This document shows positions 1-12,437 of a stretch of DNA of 64,000 nt, one piece after another. Positions within the stretch are counted from its first letter, which is position 1; every line of letters starts with the position of its first letter. This DNA comes from Polytrichum commune (Eukaryota; Streptophyta; Polytrichopsida; Polytrichales; Polytrichaceae): NCBI GenBank assembly GCA_950295325.1, contig OX485806.1, positions 9,550,001 through 9,614,000 on the forward strand, read 5' to 3'. The notes beneath the pieces were generated by a model. That model was not told where the DNA came from and did no database searches. It saw only the letters and a list, made by a program, of their open reading frames with translations. The position numbers were made by a program, and so were the translations under genes.

Positions 1-347
1 ACCATGCAACAACCTCCATACCTAGGTCAAATCATCCTTATATTGATACGGTTAAGAATGAAATCAGCCCAAATAACAGCTTGGGTATACGTCAAAGATT
101 CTCTCATCTTGACATACCCACCAATATCAATATTTGACTGCTATTATAATTTGATACCCACAGGTAAGTTCTTTGATAGCATTGTAGATATTGTATTGAT
201 GTGATGCATCGACCTAATATTTGCCAGTCCAACACGGGTACGTTTCATACTCTTCAAATGTAGGTTTATAATATTGGGTTGTCACCCAAACTCTCGACAA
301 GGCCTGTGCAGATGACCCGCAAGAATGCACGCATGTTGACTCATCTC

Positions 348-574
348 CAATGTCCGGGGCGATTTCTGTACATCATTGGTCAAGATCCTCGTGTTCCCGG
401 GTCCAACTGGCTACATGTTGTGATCTTTCGGATTTTCTTTATGAATTTGAGGTGTATTCCATAGATTCCTCTAAAATGATTGCTAAATTTCCTGCAGTCA
501 TGAACTTCAACCAATTACTTCTCAAACTAAACCGGTTCATCTGTAACTAAGGGGTTGGTTCTCCCTGTTCATTG
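348..574 (+). mobile_element. hAT-type MITE, family A
   Basis: A 227-bp copy of the most abundant family here. It starts CAATGTCCGGGG and ends CCCTGTTCATTG, so the termini are inverted (CARTG...). The flanks are CTCATCTC and CTCATCTG, an 8-bp duplication with one difference. The body carries the family landmarks: AACCGGTT-like motifs, ACATGTTG..ATCTTTCGG, and TCCTCTAAAATGAT. An 8-bp duplication plus CANTG-type ends is the hallmark of the hAT superfamily. Confidence 0.8.
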
Positions 575-1021
575 CTCATCTGCAGACCACAAGCAAGCTC
601 TTACGCCTGCTCGATGGACATGGTCGTCACACTTCCAAAGGAAGATAAGATAAAGCATGCATATCAGAAAAATAAACTAAAAAAAATAGCTTAGATTTTG
701 AGTTTTTTGATTTTGTATCCTCTTATTTGAAGAAGCAACATCCTTAAAAACAAATAGAGCAGATGGTCCAACTAGTGACCTTTTTCGTTTCATGGAAGTC
801 GTGCATTCTGGCTTGATTTTTGAAGAGTACGGAGTAGACTGGCTCGATTTATATTATTTGTTTAAAAAGAAATAAAACTCCTCCAGGTTTTGACTGGCAT
901 TTGGGGTCCTCTTTCCACAAGGTGCTTCCATCTCCGACTAAAGAGAGCTTAACTTCTTCGTCGTTGTCGTCGTCATCATTCATCAGCAGTTTGGAAGACG
1001 AGGGACCCAACAGGTAACCAG

Positions 1022-1391
1022 AGGTTATTCTTCAATCCAATCGTGTTCTGGTTGGGAGTTGGTTGTTTTGCATAAAATACCTTGAATCATGTTCGGTAAG
1101 ATTTCGGTACATGCTTGGACTCAGTGTGAAGGTTTGATCGAAGATTCAAGAACTTTTTTCTAAATCGGACCTCGGTTCATTGGGAGATAAACTCAATTTG
1201 GCATGCCAAGAGGTGCTTAAATGAGTTTGCACCCAATGAAACTGATATGGAGAGTTCTTTGGTCAAACCTCCCTACCGACTCCAAGCGTGCATGATGCAC
1301 CAAAATCTTCCCACCAAAGACGGTCCAAAGAATTTTATGCAAAACAACCAACTCCCGACCAACACACGGTTGGATTGAAGGATATTAACTC
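1022..1391. repeat. foldback element, about 165-bp arms, copy 1
   Basis: The left arm (AGAGGTTATTCTTCAATCCAA, then GGGAGTTGGTTGTTTTGCAT) is repeated in reverse complement at the right end (ATGCAAAACAACCAACTCCC...TTGGATTGAAGGATATTAACT). The arms meet around 1200 with ATTGGG/CCCAAT near the centre. The arms are well matched but not perfect, as in an old foldback MITE; a transcript would make a long hairpin. Confidence 0.7.
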
Positions 1392-1819
1392 TGATATATA
1401 TACTTGAGCTCAAGTCGCTCATTTTGGATCAACTAGTACACTTGCTTCCAATTCGTAAAACGCGTTGAAGAGAATGCACACACATGTCGGGATATTTGCA
1501 ATGGAATGCCAATCGCCGAAAGCACCTAGTCAAAGATCTCCCCGGATGCTGGTTGATAATGAAGAAGTAAGGATAGCGACTGAGTTGGCTCAAATTTCTC
1601 TCCATTCACTGGGACGAAGCCCTGCACTTAATTAGGAAAGTGGTAATGTGGTGGATAGAATGAATTGCCATGGCAGATCATAGTGCAGTAGACCCCTAAT
1701 TAATTACTGGGATGGCCATTTTAGCTTGCTGCTTCGAATAGCAAAGACAAAGAGCAAGACATGGATGACGCATGCATGTGATGGGAGGACTGAAGCAAGA
1801 GACGAGTAATGAGGTCCTC

Positions 1820-2292
1820 GAGATTTTTGGTCATAACTGGTTGAGATCTTAGTGTTTCCTAAGTCCCACCAGTGACATGTTCACATCTTTCGGGTTTTCT
1901 TTCATTTTTTTGAGGTATATTCTTTAAATTCCTCTAAAATGATGGGTAATTTTCCTGAATTTTTGAACTTCAACCAGTTAATTTCTCAAACTTAACCGGT
2001 TCATCTCTAAACTAGTGGTCAGTTCTCCCCATTCATTGCTCAATTGCCTCTTCCATCTCCACTTCAGTGCAGTGAGATTTTTGGTCATAACTGGTTAAGA
2101 TCCTAGTGATTCCTAAGTCCCACCAGTGACATGTTCACATCTTTCAGGTATCCTTTCATTTTTTTGAGGTATATTCTTTAAATTCCTCTAAAATGATGGG
2201 TAATTTTCCTGAAGTCTTGAACTTCAACCGCTTATTTCTCAATCTCAACCGGTTCATCTCTAAACTAGCGGTCAGTTCTCCGCATTCATTGC
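1820..2292 (+). repeat. head-to-tail dimer of family A elements, copy 1
   Basis: Two family A bodies, beginning GAGATTTTTGGTCATAACTGG at 1820 and 2074, follow each other with about 254-bp spacing, separated by a shared 'CTCTTCCATCTCCACTTCAGTGCA' type linker. The terminal CARTG is degraded, so this is a tandemised relic, not two independent insertions. Confidence 0.65.
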
Positions 2293-3659
2293 TTGAATGC
2301 CTCTTCCATCTCCACTTCAGTGCAGTGCAAAATGTAGGGATGCTAGCCAACAGTGGATGATCATCTGGTAGACCATTTGATACCGCAACAAATGGAATTG
2401 CCGGTCTGCAAGGAAGAAGGCTTCAGAGGCAAATGGACACTCATAAGATATACATATATACACTCGAAATAAATCACGTGCTGTTGCATACTCAGCATAG
2501 TTGGTTGCTCATCAATTATGTATTCCTTTCTTTCAACATATGCATGGTCGAGCACATTACAAATTGTTAGCAAAGTGCGAGATGAATCCTCGGGAGGTGG
2601 ACTCTTCATACCACATTCAAACTAATGTGAGTATAAGAAGGGGTATTATGTGAGGCATTAGCGTACATAGTATACATAAGGGAGAGGTATTTTTTTTTTT
2701 CCTAGTGTGTGCATCTAAAAAGGCTAGTAATTTTCTTTGAAGTAAAGGTTGACGTACAAAGAGGGCTCTAAAGTTCAAAGAAAACAATTGACACTAGGTG
2801 TGTTGGTTTTATCCGATTCGCGTTTTCATCCATTGTTGTCATATGGTCGTAGTCCTTGATGGCTACCATGCATGTTCTTGTCATGGTTTGCATTTGGTTC
2901 TAGGTTTTGAAAGGCTCTTGGAGCCCTCATGGGCTTCCTTGAGGTTTGTTTTCCAGATCGTGGCTAAGTGGTTGTGCTCTTGGATTTATTTGTTTGATAT
3001 AAGTGTCGAGTTACATGTTATGAATGAAAAACATTCAATGTATTTCTTGTTGGAAAGTGAAAATGATTTTAATGTGTAATAAAGGCCTATTTAATTCTCG
3101 GTGTTATATTTTGTATATGTATTGGAGGCATTTATCCCAATCATACTGGAAAGCTTAGTATAAATACATGAGTCCATTTTCTAACATGTTGTTAGTATTT
3201 CTTTTGAAATACAAGATCAACTTTAATCATTCGGCGCAGGTGTGTTGGACTAGCTATCTACCTACGGTATTCTAGGTTCAATAGTCAACATGATTGGAGA
3301 GACCCTATATGACCATGCAATGAGCGTGAACCTTCACTTTGATAGTGAAGATATTTATATGAGCTCAAAAAAATATGAGAAAAGTGGCCACATCCTCGAT
3401 TTGGATTCTCTAACCATCTCGTACTGATCGTGTGATTCATATTTTAAGAGATGTGGGCTAGTCGGTAAATGTAACCATTTGAGACCTTACATGCCACACA
3501 CATGTGTTCCCTATCACCACAAATTGTAGCCACCACAGGTCCTCCCACATCATATATAAGTAAGTGAATGTGTTTTTCCCTGGCATCTCACATTGGGACA
3601 ATTCTTGTAATAATCTCACTCTTTACAGCCAGCCAGCTGCCCACTTCAAGGGGGTTCAA

Positions 3660-4375
3660 TGATCAGGGAGAACCGACTGCTAGTCACAGATGAATGAACA
3701 GGTTGAGTTTGAGAAATAATCGACTGAAGTTCACGAGTTCAGAAAAACTACTGATCACCTTTGAGGAATCTATGGAATAAACCTCAAATTAATGAAAGAA
3801 ATCCTGAAACATCACAACATGAAACTGGTTGGAACACTAGGATTTTGACTGATTATGCCCAATAATCTCCCTGAACACTGAGGGGTTTTTCAGCAGGTTG
3901 AGTTTGAGAAATAATTGACTGAAGTTCACGACTTCAGAAAAATTACTGATCACCTTCGAGGAATCTATGGAATCTACCTCAAATTAATAAAGAAAACCTG
4001 AAACATCACAACATGTAACCGGTTGGAACACTAGGATTTTGATCGATTATGCCCAATAATCTCCCCGAACACTGAGGGTTTTTTTCAACAACAGGTTGAG
4101 TTTGAGAAATAATCGACTGAAGTTCACGACTTCAGAAAAATTACTGATTACCTTCAAGGAATCTATGAAATATACCTCAAATTAATAAAAGAAATCCTGA
4201 AACATCACAACATGAAACCGGTTGGAACGCTAGGATCTTGACCGATTATGCCCAATAATCTCCCTGAACACTGAGGGGTTTGTCAACAACAGGTTGACTT
4301 TGAGAAATAATCAACTGAAGTTTACGACTTCAGAAAAATTACTGATCATCTTCAAGGAATCTATAGAATCTACCT
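3660..4375 (-). repeat. family A-derived satellite array 1 (~197-bp unit)
   Basis: Units beginning CAGGTTGAGTTTGAGAAATA occur near 3702, 3897, 4095 and 4292 (spacing 195-198 bp). Each unit is most of a reverse-oriented family A element plus a TTTTTCAACAACA joiner. The last unit is cut short where the next 3.6 kb copy begins. The MITE has become a small satellite. Confidence 0.75.
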
Positions 4376-4643
4376 CAAATAGAGCAGATGGTCCAACTAG
4401 TGACCTTTTTCGTTTCATGGAAGTCGTGCATTCTGGCTTGATTTTTGAAGAGTATGGAGTAGACTGGCTCGATTTTTATTATTTATTTAAAAAGAAATAA
4501 AATCCTCCAGGTTTTGACTGGCATTTGGGGTCCTCTCTCCACAAGGCGCTTCCAGCTCCGACTAAAGAGAGCTTAACTTCTTCGTCGTTGTCGTCATCAT
4601 CATTCATCAGCAGTTTGGAAGACGAGGGGCCCAACAGGTAACC

Positions 4644-5014
4644 AGAGGTTATTCTTCAATCCAATCGTGTTCTGGTTGGGAGTTGGTTGTTTTGCATAAA
4701 ATACCTTGAACCATGTTCGGTAAGATTTCGATACATGCTTGGAGTCAGTGTGAAGGTTTGATCGAAGATTCAAGAACTTTCTTCTAAATCGGACCTCGGT
4801 TCATTGGGAGATAAACTCAATTTGGCATGCCAAGAGGTGCTTAAATGAGTTTGCACCCAATGAAACTGATATGGAGAGTTCTTTGGTCAAACCTCCCTAC
4901 CGACTCCAAGCATGCACGATGCACCAAAATCTTCCCACCAAACACGGTCCAAAGAATTTTATGCAAAACAACCAACTCCCGACCAACACACGGTTGGATT
5001 GAAGGATATTAACT
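4644..5014. repeat. foldback element, copy 2
   Basis: Same foldback as at 1022-1391, carried along by the 3.6 kb duplication. The arms retain their complementarity with only a few private substitutions. Confidence 0.7.
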
Positions 5015-5440
5015 CTGATATACTTGAGCTCAAGTCGCTCCTTTTGCATCAACTAGTACACTTGCTTCCAATTCGTAAAACGCGTTGAAGAGAATGCACA
5101 CACATTTCGGGATATTTGCAATGGAGTGCCAATCGCCGAAAACACCTAGTCAAAGATCTCCCCGGATGCTGGTTGATAATGAAGAAGTAAGGATAGCGAC
5201 TGAGTTGGCTCAAATTTCTCTCCATTCACTGGGACGAAGATCTGCACTTAATTAGGAAAGTGGTAATGTGGTGGATAGAATGAATTGCCATGGCAGATCA
5301 TAGTGCAGTAGATCCTCTAATTAATTACTGGGATGGCCATTTTAGCTTGCTGCTTCAAATAGCAATGACAAAGAGCAAGACATGGATGACGCATGCATGT
5401 GATGGGAGGACTGAAGCAAGAGACGAGTACTGAGGTCCTC

Positions 5441-5912
5441 GAGATTTTTGGTCATAACTGGTTGAGATCCTAGTGTTTCCTAAGTCCCACCAGTGACATG
5501 TTCACATCTTTCGGGTTTTCTTTAGTTTTATTGAGGTATATTCTTTAAATTCCTCTAAAATGATGGGTAATTTTCCTGAAATCTTGAACTTCAACCAGTT
5601 AATTTCTCAAACTCAACTGGTTCATCTCTAAACTAGCAGTCAGTTCTCCCCATTCATTGCTCAAATGCCTCTTCCATCTCCACTTCAGTGCAGTGAGATT
5701 TTTGGTCATAACTGGTTAAGATCCTAGTGTTTCCTAAGTCCCACCAGTGACATGTTCACATCTTTCGGGTTTTCTTTCGTTTTTTTGAGGTATATTCTTT
5801 AAATTCCTCTAAAATGATGGGTAATTTTCCTGAAGTCTTGAACTTCAACCACTTATTTCTCAAACTCAACCGGTTCATCTCTAAACTAGCAATCAGTTCT
5901 CCCCATTCATTG
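5441..5912 (+). repeat. head-to-tail dimer of family A elements, copy 2
   Basis: Duplicate of the dimer at 1820-2292 inside the second 3.6 kb unit. Same linker, same order, slightly different substitutions. Confidence 0.65.
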
Positions 5913-7279
5913 CTTGAATGCCTCTTCCATCTCCACTTCAGTGCAGTGCAAAATGTAGGGATGCTAGTCAACAGTGGATGGTCATCTGGTAGACCATTCG
6001 ATACTGCAACAAATGGAATTGCCGGTCTGCAAGGAAGAAGGCTTCAGAGGCAAATGGACACTCATAAGATACACATATATACACTCGAAATAAATCACGT
6101 GCTGTTGCATACTCAGCATAGTTGGTTGCTCATCAATTATGTATTCCTTTCTTTCAACATATGCATGGCCGAGCACATTACGAATTGTTAGCAAAGTGCG
6201 AGATGAATCCTCGGGAGGTGGACTCTTCATACCACATTCGAACTAATGTGAGTGTAAGAAGGGGTATTATGTGAGGCATTAGCGTACATAGTATACATAA
6301 GGGAGAGGTATTTTTTTGTCTTTCTAGTGTGTGCATCTAAAAAGGCTAGCAATTTTCTTTGAAGTAAAGGTTGACATACAAAAGAGGGCTCTAAAGTTCA
6401 AAGAAAAAAATTGACACTAGGTGTGTTAGTTTTATCCGATTCGCGTTTTCATCCATTGTTGTCATATGGTCGTAGTCCTTGATGGCTACCATGCATGTTC
6501 TTGTCATGGTTTGCATTTGGTTCTAGGTTTTGAAAGGCTCTTGGAGCGCTCATGGGCTTCCTTGAGGTTTGTTTTCCAGATCGTGGCTAAGTGGTTGTGC
6601 TCTTGGATTTATTTGTTTGATATAAGTGTCGAGTTACATGTTATGAATGAAAAACATTCAATGAATTTCTTGTTGGAAAGTGAAATTTATTTTAATGTGT
6701 AATAAAGGCCTATTTAATTCTCGGTTTTATATTTTGTATATGTAACTGGAGACATTTATCCCAATCATACTGGAAAGCTTAGTATAAATACATGAGTCCA
6801 TTTTCTAACATGTTGTTAGTATTTCTTTTGAGATACAAGATCAACTTTAATCATTCAGCACAGGTGTGTTGGACTAGCTATCTACCTACGGTATTCTAGG
6901 TTCAATAGTCAACATGATTGCAGGAACCCTATGTGACCATGTAATGAGCGTGAACCTTCACTTTAATAGTGAAGATATTTATATGAGCTCAAAAAAATAT
7001 GAGAAAAGTGGCCACATCCTCAATTTGGATTCTCTAACCATCTCGTACTAATCGCGTGTTTCATATCCTAAGAGAAGTGGGCTAGTCGGAAAATGTAACC
7101 ATTTGAGACCTTACATGCCACACACATGTGTTCTCTATCACCACAAATTGTAGTCACCACAGGTCCTCCCGCATCATATATAAGTAAGTGAATGTGTTTT
7201 TCCCTGGCATCTCACATTGGGACGATTCTCGTAATAATCTCACTCTTTACAGCCAGCTGCCCACTTCAAGGGGGTTCAA

Positions 7280-8092
7280 TGATCGGGAGAACCGACCGCT
7301 AGTTACAGATAAATGAACAGGTTTAATTTGAGAAATAATCGACTGAAGTTCACGACTTCAGAAAAATTACTGATCATCTTCGAGGAATCTATGGAATAAA
7401 CCTCAAATTAATAAAGAAAACCTGAAACATCACAACATGTAACCGGTTGGAACACTGGGATCTTGACTGATTATGCCCAATAATCTCTCCGAACACTGAG
7501 GGGTTTTTCAACAACAGGTTGAGTTTGAGAAATAATCGACTGAAGTTCACAACTTCAGAAAAATTACTGATCACCTTCGAGGAATCTATGGAATCTACCT
7601 CAAATTAATAAAAGGAATCCTGAAACCTCACAACATGTAACCGGTTGGAACACTAGGATTTTGACTGATTATACCCAATAATCTCCCCGAACACTGAGGG
7701 ATTTTTCAACAACAGGGTGAGTTTGAGAATTAATCGACTGAAGTTCAGAAAAATTACTGATCACCTTCAAGGAATTTATGGAATCTACCTCAAATTAATA
7801 AAAGAAATCCTGAAACCTCACAACATGTAACCAGTTGGAACACTAGGATTTTGACTGATTATGCCCAATAATCTCCCCGAACACTGAGGGATTTTTCAAC
7901 AACAGGGTGAGTTTGAGAATTAATCGACTGAAGTTCAGAAAAATTACTGATCACCTTCGAGGAATCTATGGAATCTACCTCAAATTAATAAAAGAAATCC
8001 TGAAACCTCACAACATGTAACCGGTTGGAACACTAGGAGTTTGACCGATTTTGCCCAATAATCTCCCCAAACACTGAGGGGGTTTTTCAACT
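7280..8092 (-). repeat. family A-derived satellite array 2 (~195-bp unit)
   Basis: Four units start near 7319, 7517, 7715 and 7905. The last two share a small deletion after CTGAAGTTCAG, so they arose by a local duplication after the 3.6 kb copying. Orientation is reverse relative to the forward A dimers of the same block. Confidence 0.75.
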
Positions 8093-8305
8093 TTCGTGTA
8101 AACGATGGTTGGAGTGTGTGAGGCACTTTGGCTCCACTTTGCCACCCATGAGAGCCTTCAAAGCTGTTTCACAGTGACCAGTGTCCATCAGGCAATCAAT
8201 GACAGGCCTTCGAATCCTTGAAGCACCCTCGTTACGACTAGTGTCATGAAACCCAACAATCTCCCACCATGCATCCGATGAGATATCTTCAACTCCATTG
8301 TCCAG
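8087..8305 (-). other. unrecognised coding-like segment
   Basis: A 72-codon open frame on minus with no ATG at its start. It reads LDNGVEDISSDAWWEIVGF onward and ends before TGA at 8087. Local GC is higher than in the flanks. I do not recognise a family. It could be an exon piece captured by a transposon or chance. On plus, AAAAGGAG|GTAAGT near 8390-8405 is a good splice-donor sequence next to it, on the opposite strand. 8306-8600 otherwise shows nothing but a short GAGC/GA-rich run at 8555-8590. Confidence 0.25.
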
Positions 8306-8599
8306 CTACTCCATGTGCACGGGTACATGTCACATGTCCACCTGTCACGCCAGCTTGGCTCGGGAGCCGTGTTTTACGCAAAGCTGGAAAAGGAGGTAAG
8401 TCTTTTTGGTTGCGTCACATTTGACATGTGTCACCTAGTACCCATCCAAAATATCTCACTTTGTGTCTAATGTTTATCACATCGATCATTGTGATGCAAA
8501 GTGTTATGTTTTTGACATGACAATGGGTCAATTGAGTTGTGTTGAAAAGACTCCGTCCGAGCGAGCGAGCGAGAGTGAGAGAGAGAGATTAGAGTTATC

Positions 8600-8990
8600 C
8601 TTTAATCCAACCAAAGTTTGCAGGAAAATTCAAGATTGCAGTTGAAGTTCAAGATTGTAGTTGAAGTTCAAGATTGCAGGAAAATTACTGATCATTTTAG
8701 AGGATTTTGTAGAATATACTCCAATTTCATAAGGGTAAACCGAAGGATGTCAACATGTAACCGGTTGAACTTGCAAACACTAGGATCTCAACCGATTATG
8801 CCCAAAAATCTCCCCGATCACTGCAACCGGTTACATGTTGACATCTTTCTGTTTTCCTTTATTTAATTTGAGATATATTCTACAAAAAGGATGTGTGATT
8901 CTCCTGAAGTCTTGAACCTCAACCAGTGATTCTCAAACTCAACTGGTGCATCAATTACTAGTCTTTGGTTCTCCCTGTTTATTGATCCTC
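8600..8990. repeat. head-to-head pair of family A elements
   Basis: A reverse-oriented A copy ends with CCCCGATCACTG at about 8823. A forward copy lacking its first ~60 bp follows immediately from AACCGGTTACATGTTGACAT. A three-fold CAAGATTG(C/T)AGTTGAAGTT repeat sits at the outer end of the first copy. Likely produced by aberrant hAT excision or recombination. Confidence 0.65.
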
Positions 8991-9270
8991 GTCAACCACA
9001 CATTTAGGGTGGAATTCTCAGAGAGACTTTCAAAAGTACCTTGCATTCAAACAAATCGACTCCAGTAGGAGGTCGGTTTCAATGTGAGAATTGGAGGAAT
9101 AAACTTGAATCTTTTTATTGAGTTTGGATCGGTCCATTTAACCCTGTGAACCATGGGAGCACAAGCACAGAAGTGGGAGATACATGACACGATCATCTAA
9201 ATACAAAATGATCAAGATGGCAGGTGGAGGTGTCGTTTTGATCATTTTTGTGTTAGATCAATATACCACT

Positions 9271-9596
9271 TTTGCACTAGACTAAATAGGATGTTTAGTG
9301 TTTGATAATATTTAATGTTGGTACCACTTTACCCTGTTCAACACTAATTTTCAATTTTTTGATAATTGGTGTAAGAAGATATGCTAGAAAATATGTTGGA
9401 ATTCTCCTTTTATCAGTTTATTTTTTATTGTATCCTTACTAACACTAATTTCAAACATGTAACTTTCACATATTACCATAGTTGATATTTATTGTTTGAG
9501 TTTACATTTAATGTTACTTACTTTCATAGGGTTATTGATATTTAGTGTATGCGTTCGTATTTAGTGTATCAAACACTAAATATCATATTTAGTGTA
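9271..9596 (+). mobile_element. TA-flanked MITE, family B, copy 1
   Basis: About 325 bp ending ACACTAAATATCATATTTAGTGTA. It matches 24347-24652 along its length, including the CAAACATGTAACTTTCACATATTA and GTTACTTACTTTCATAGGGTTA blocks. The TTTAGTGT/ACACTAAA termini are self-complementary. The 54.8-kb member of related family C shows a clear TA duplication, pointing to Tc1/mariner-type mobilisation. Confidence 0.6.
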
Positions 9597-9666
9597 GTGG
9601 TGGAGGAAGCACCGATTGAAACAGATAGTTGGATAGTTGCCCATAGCAAGCACTACAACCACATGT

Positions 9667-9803
9667 GTCCTAGACAATTAACTTGCATCATTGGAAACTT
9701 GTCCTGCAACACTAGAAAATGTACAATTTCATCATGATATTAGATTTGTATTATATTTTCACCGATGTAAGACAATTGCCTAGGACTCATATGCTAGAAA
9801 TGG
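9667..9803 (+). repeat. dispersed repeat, family I, copy 1
   Basis: About 135 bp (ACAATTAACTTGCATCATTGG ... GCCTAGGACTCATATGCTAG) matching 35891-36023. At the second site it interrupts a family A MITE, so it is mobile or was mobile. Termini are not resolved. Confidence 0.5.
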
Positions 9804-12064
9804 AGCAAGGAAGAATGTAAGTCACCGCAACACATACACTTCACTTTTGTCACGATGCAGATCCCTTCTATTCCCTTTCTATTGTTAAACATTTGGTGTG
9901 GGAGAGCTCACAGGACATATGTTCATTAATTACTCAGCCATGGCTATGGGTTCGAGGGTTTGAAAATATTTACAAAATGCTACTAAGTTCATTCTTCCAT
10001 GATGTTGTGAGAAGCCGTATTCAATATTGGAAGTCACAAGTGGGATGTTAATCATAACACGCATCTAAACATCACCCAACATTGATTTCACAATTGGTAT
10101 TCTCGCCTAAATGAGGAAAGAGAAATCAACAACATCCTTTAGTAGTAATGTTGTGAAGATTAGTGTTGACCCGCGTAGTTCACTTAGTGCATTTTAAAAA
10201 TGACGTGCAGCATAACATAGGGAGGATTAAAATTGTCTGACATAATCTATATAAGAATTCCAAATAATGAAGTGTTTAATAGAAGTAGACAATTCCATTA
10301 CAAGTAAGGTAGATAGGTTTAATATGTGGGCCATTCTTTTTTTGTAAAAATAATATAGGGGCTGAAATAAGGATCCTACAATGTATGTTTAGTGGGATCA
10401 ATTTTGTGCACATGCCTCACGAGGGATGGATGAAAAATGGTTCATCGTTTGCCCCATAATGGATGAAAATCGTGGCACCCATTACTGCCATTTGTAAAAA
10501 ACACCCACGGTTTTGTTTCTTCCTTGAGTTTGCTATTTTGGGCAGTTTTTTTTGTTGAAGCTCCTTCTTGTCGAAGCTTATAATAACAAAGTCCAACAAG
10601 TATGTTTTGTTGTAGTTGGTTTAGGATCTCCTTTGTAGAGTTTCCTTTGTAGTTGTTTTAAGATCAGGGGCGGCCATGAAGTTCCATATAGGGTTTCGAT
10701 TTTCTTGGCTGAAGGTCTTACGGTTGTTTTGGAGGCGGTTTAGGGTTTAGAGTTCCCATACACAACTTGTGATTTATTGTTCCACTTCTGCTTGGGCGGT
10801 TGTGTTGGTGTTTACAAATGGCAACTAAAGTGATTCTAATGTGCTGCATCAATAAAGCAAGTTGATGGTTTTTGAGGAAGAAACATACGCCTCACTCAAG
10901 GTTCGTTTGGAAGAGAAAACAACGTTAGAGTGGTCGTTTGAGTTTTGGGACAGTGAAGATAAATGTAGGATTCAACTAAAGATAGAGGTTTGAACGACGT
11001 AGGAGGGTTTGAACTAAGGTATGGAACAAGGTTACATAGGTTTATTTTGTTTTGCATACCCTAAACCCACCTACACAGACTTGTAGGGAACCACATGACT
11101 TTTGCATAGGTGGAATGGTTGCAGGTTTTTTGTGTGGTTGAGTTAGACTTTTATGAAGCAGGTGTTGTGTTTATAAACACGCGCTCATTCTTGTTGTGTT
11201 TCCTCCCTAAGCCTTCTTTTTTTATGCATGAAGGTTATGTTTTATGGGCTGTAAAACTGCAGATTTTAAAGCAAAATTTAAACTACATTATGCTTAAGTA
11301 TATTTGTGTTCTTCATCACTTGCAATCGTATGATATCATTCAAGTTATGGTCTTGGAATGATATGCATCATCTTCTCACATTTTTTCTTATGTGATGTGG
11401 TTAATGATACACATATTTTGCACAAGTCTTTCACCTATATATTAAGTTCTTGCACTTAGTTTTTGCAATGATATGTATGTTTTATACCTTTTTTTTGCCA
11501 TTTTTTTTGCACCACAGCTTTTGCATTGCATACATTTTTCAATTATTATTTTTAAATTAAAAGGAATGTAGACTACAAAAAATTGCAATGACATGGGCAA
11601 CATAAGTAATGGTAGAGTGCAAAAAAAAGGCCATTTTAGAGAATTAAGTAATTATAGGGAGCTTTTAATTCATGCCTTGGAGGTAAATAGCCCTTAAACA
11701 AATACCCCTATGCCGCATTTGGTGCACAAAAATCTTATGGAGTGACCTACCCAAGCATGTTGAATGCTATTGTAAGATCCTATGATAGGATTGCGTGGGA
11801 GGATCATTCAATACAACATGCAAAATTGATTATAACAATATCGTAGCAAATTTTTTTATTATAGTTTCATTATTCAACATATAATAATACTAATTCAAAA
11901 TAACTAAATAACTAAATATTATTTTTCCATCATATTTTAATGGCACAAAATTCAAGTAATCACTAAGGATCACATAACTCCCAAGAAATTTAAGTATTTT
12001 AGAAACATTTCAACAAATCCGCTCAAAGAATTGAAGCAACTCGGATATTCAATCAACGAACAAG
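9804..12064. other. no gene recognised
   Basis: AT-rich sequence with T/A runs (around 11480-11600). Short ORFs such as 10417-10599 and 11110-11361 show no motif, no splice structure and no codon signal I can support. No repeat shared with the rest of the window was noticed. Confidence 0.6.
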
Positions 12065-12068
12065 GTTG

Positions 12069-12437
12069 CATACAAAAACTTTTACATATTTATGTTCAAT
12101 TGTTGCACCTTCTTTGAGAAAATCAGATTCTCATATGCGATCTTGTATTCTAGTAGAGACACGTGTAGCTATAGTACTAGGTCAATTAGAAAGTAATAAT
12201 ATATTACAAATGTGTAGTGAGGTCTTTGAAGTAGGAGAATGTACAACTTCTATCAAAGTTAAGAGATTTTTGTGCATCCATTAGAAAATATTTAAAGCCT
12301 TTAGTATTTGAAATTTCTAATAGTCAAAGTATAAAATGAATGGCAGTAGAATTTGAAGCATTGCAAGGAATTCCATATGTTATTTGAGTTATAAATGGCA
12401 ACCACATACCTATAATTGCTCCTAAACTTGATTCAAC
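12069..12437 (+). pseudogene. PIF/Harbinger (HARBI1-like) transposase, N-terminal and first catalytic part, broken
   Basis: DDE nuclease that would excise and integrate a PIF/Harbinger element. The frame reads TFTYLCSIVAPSLRKSDSHM, then ETRVAIVLGQL and EVFEVGECTT, as in the helix-turn-helix leader of HARBI1-like proteins. After a stop it reads AVEFEALQGIPYVI*VINGNHIPIIAPKLD. The last block is the first catalytic motif (usually VIGAIDGTHIPI), with the catalytic Asp replaced by Asn and the Gly before it by a stop. The frame is cut at 12437 by an insertion and resumes at 15573. The codon at 12066 is TTG, so no native start is visible. Confidence 0.8.

Larger units (their letters stand above)
751..4375 (+). 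repeat. segmental tandem duplication, unit 1 (3.6 kb)
   Basis: The sequence from AAATAGAGCAGATGGTCC onward recurs 3625 bp downstream with a few percent divergence. The unit holds a 370-bp foldback, two head-to-tail family A copies, about 1.3 kb of non-coding sequence (2330-3650) and a reverse-oriented family A satellite array. The short ORFs at 2798-3079 and 6466-6702 are copies of each other and look like neither a known protein nor a conserved coding frame. Confidence 0.85.
4376..8000 (+). repeat. segmental tandem duplication, unit 2 (3.6 kb)
   Basis: Second copy of the unit starting at 751, in the same order and orientation. Differences are scattered substitutions and small indels, with no large rearrangement until the satellite array, which has expanded to about four units instead of three and a part. 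No intact gene is present in either copy. Confidence 0.85.
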
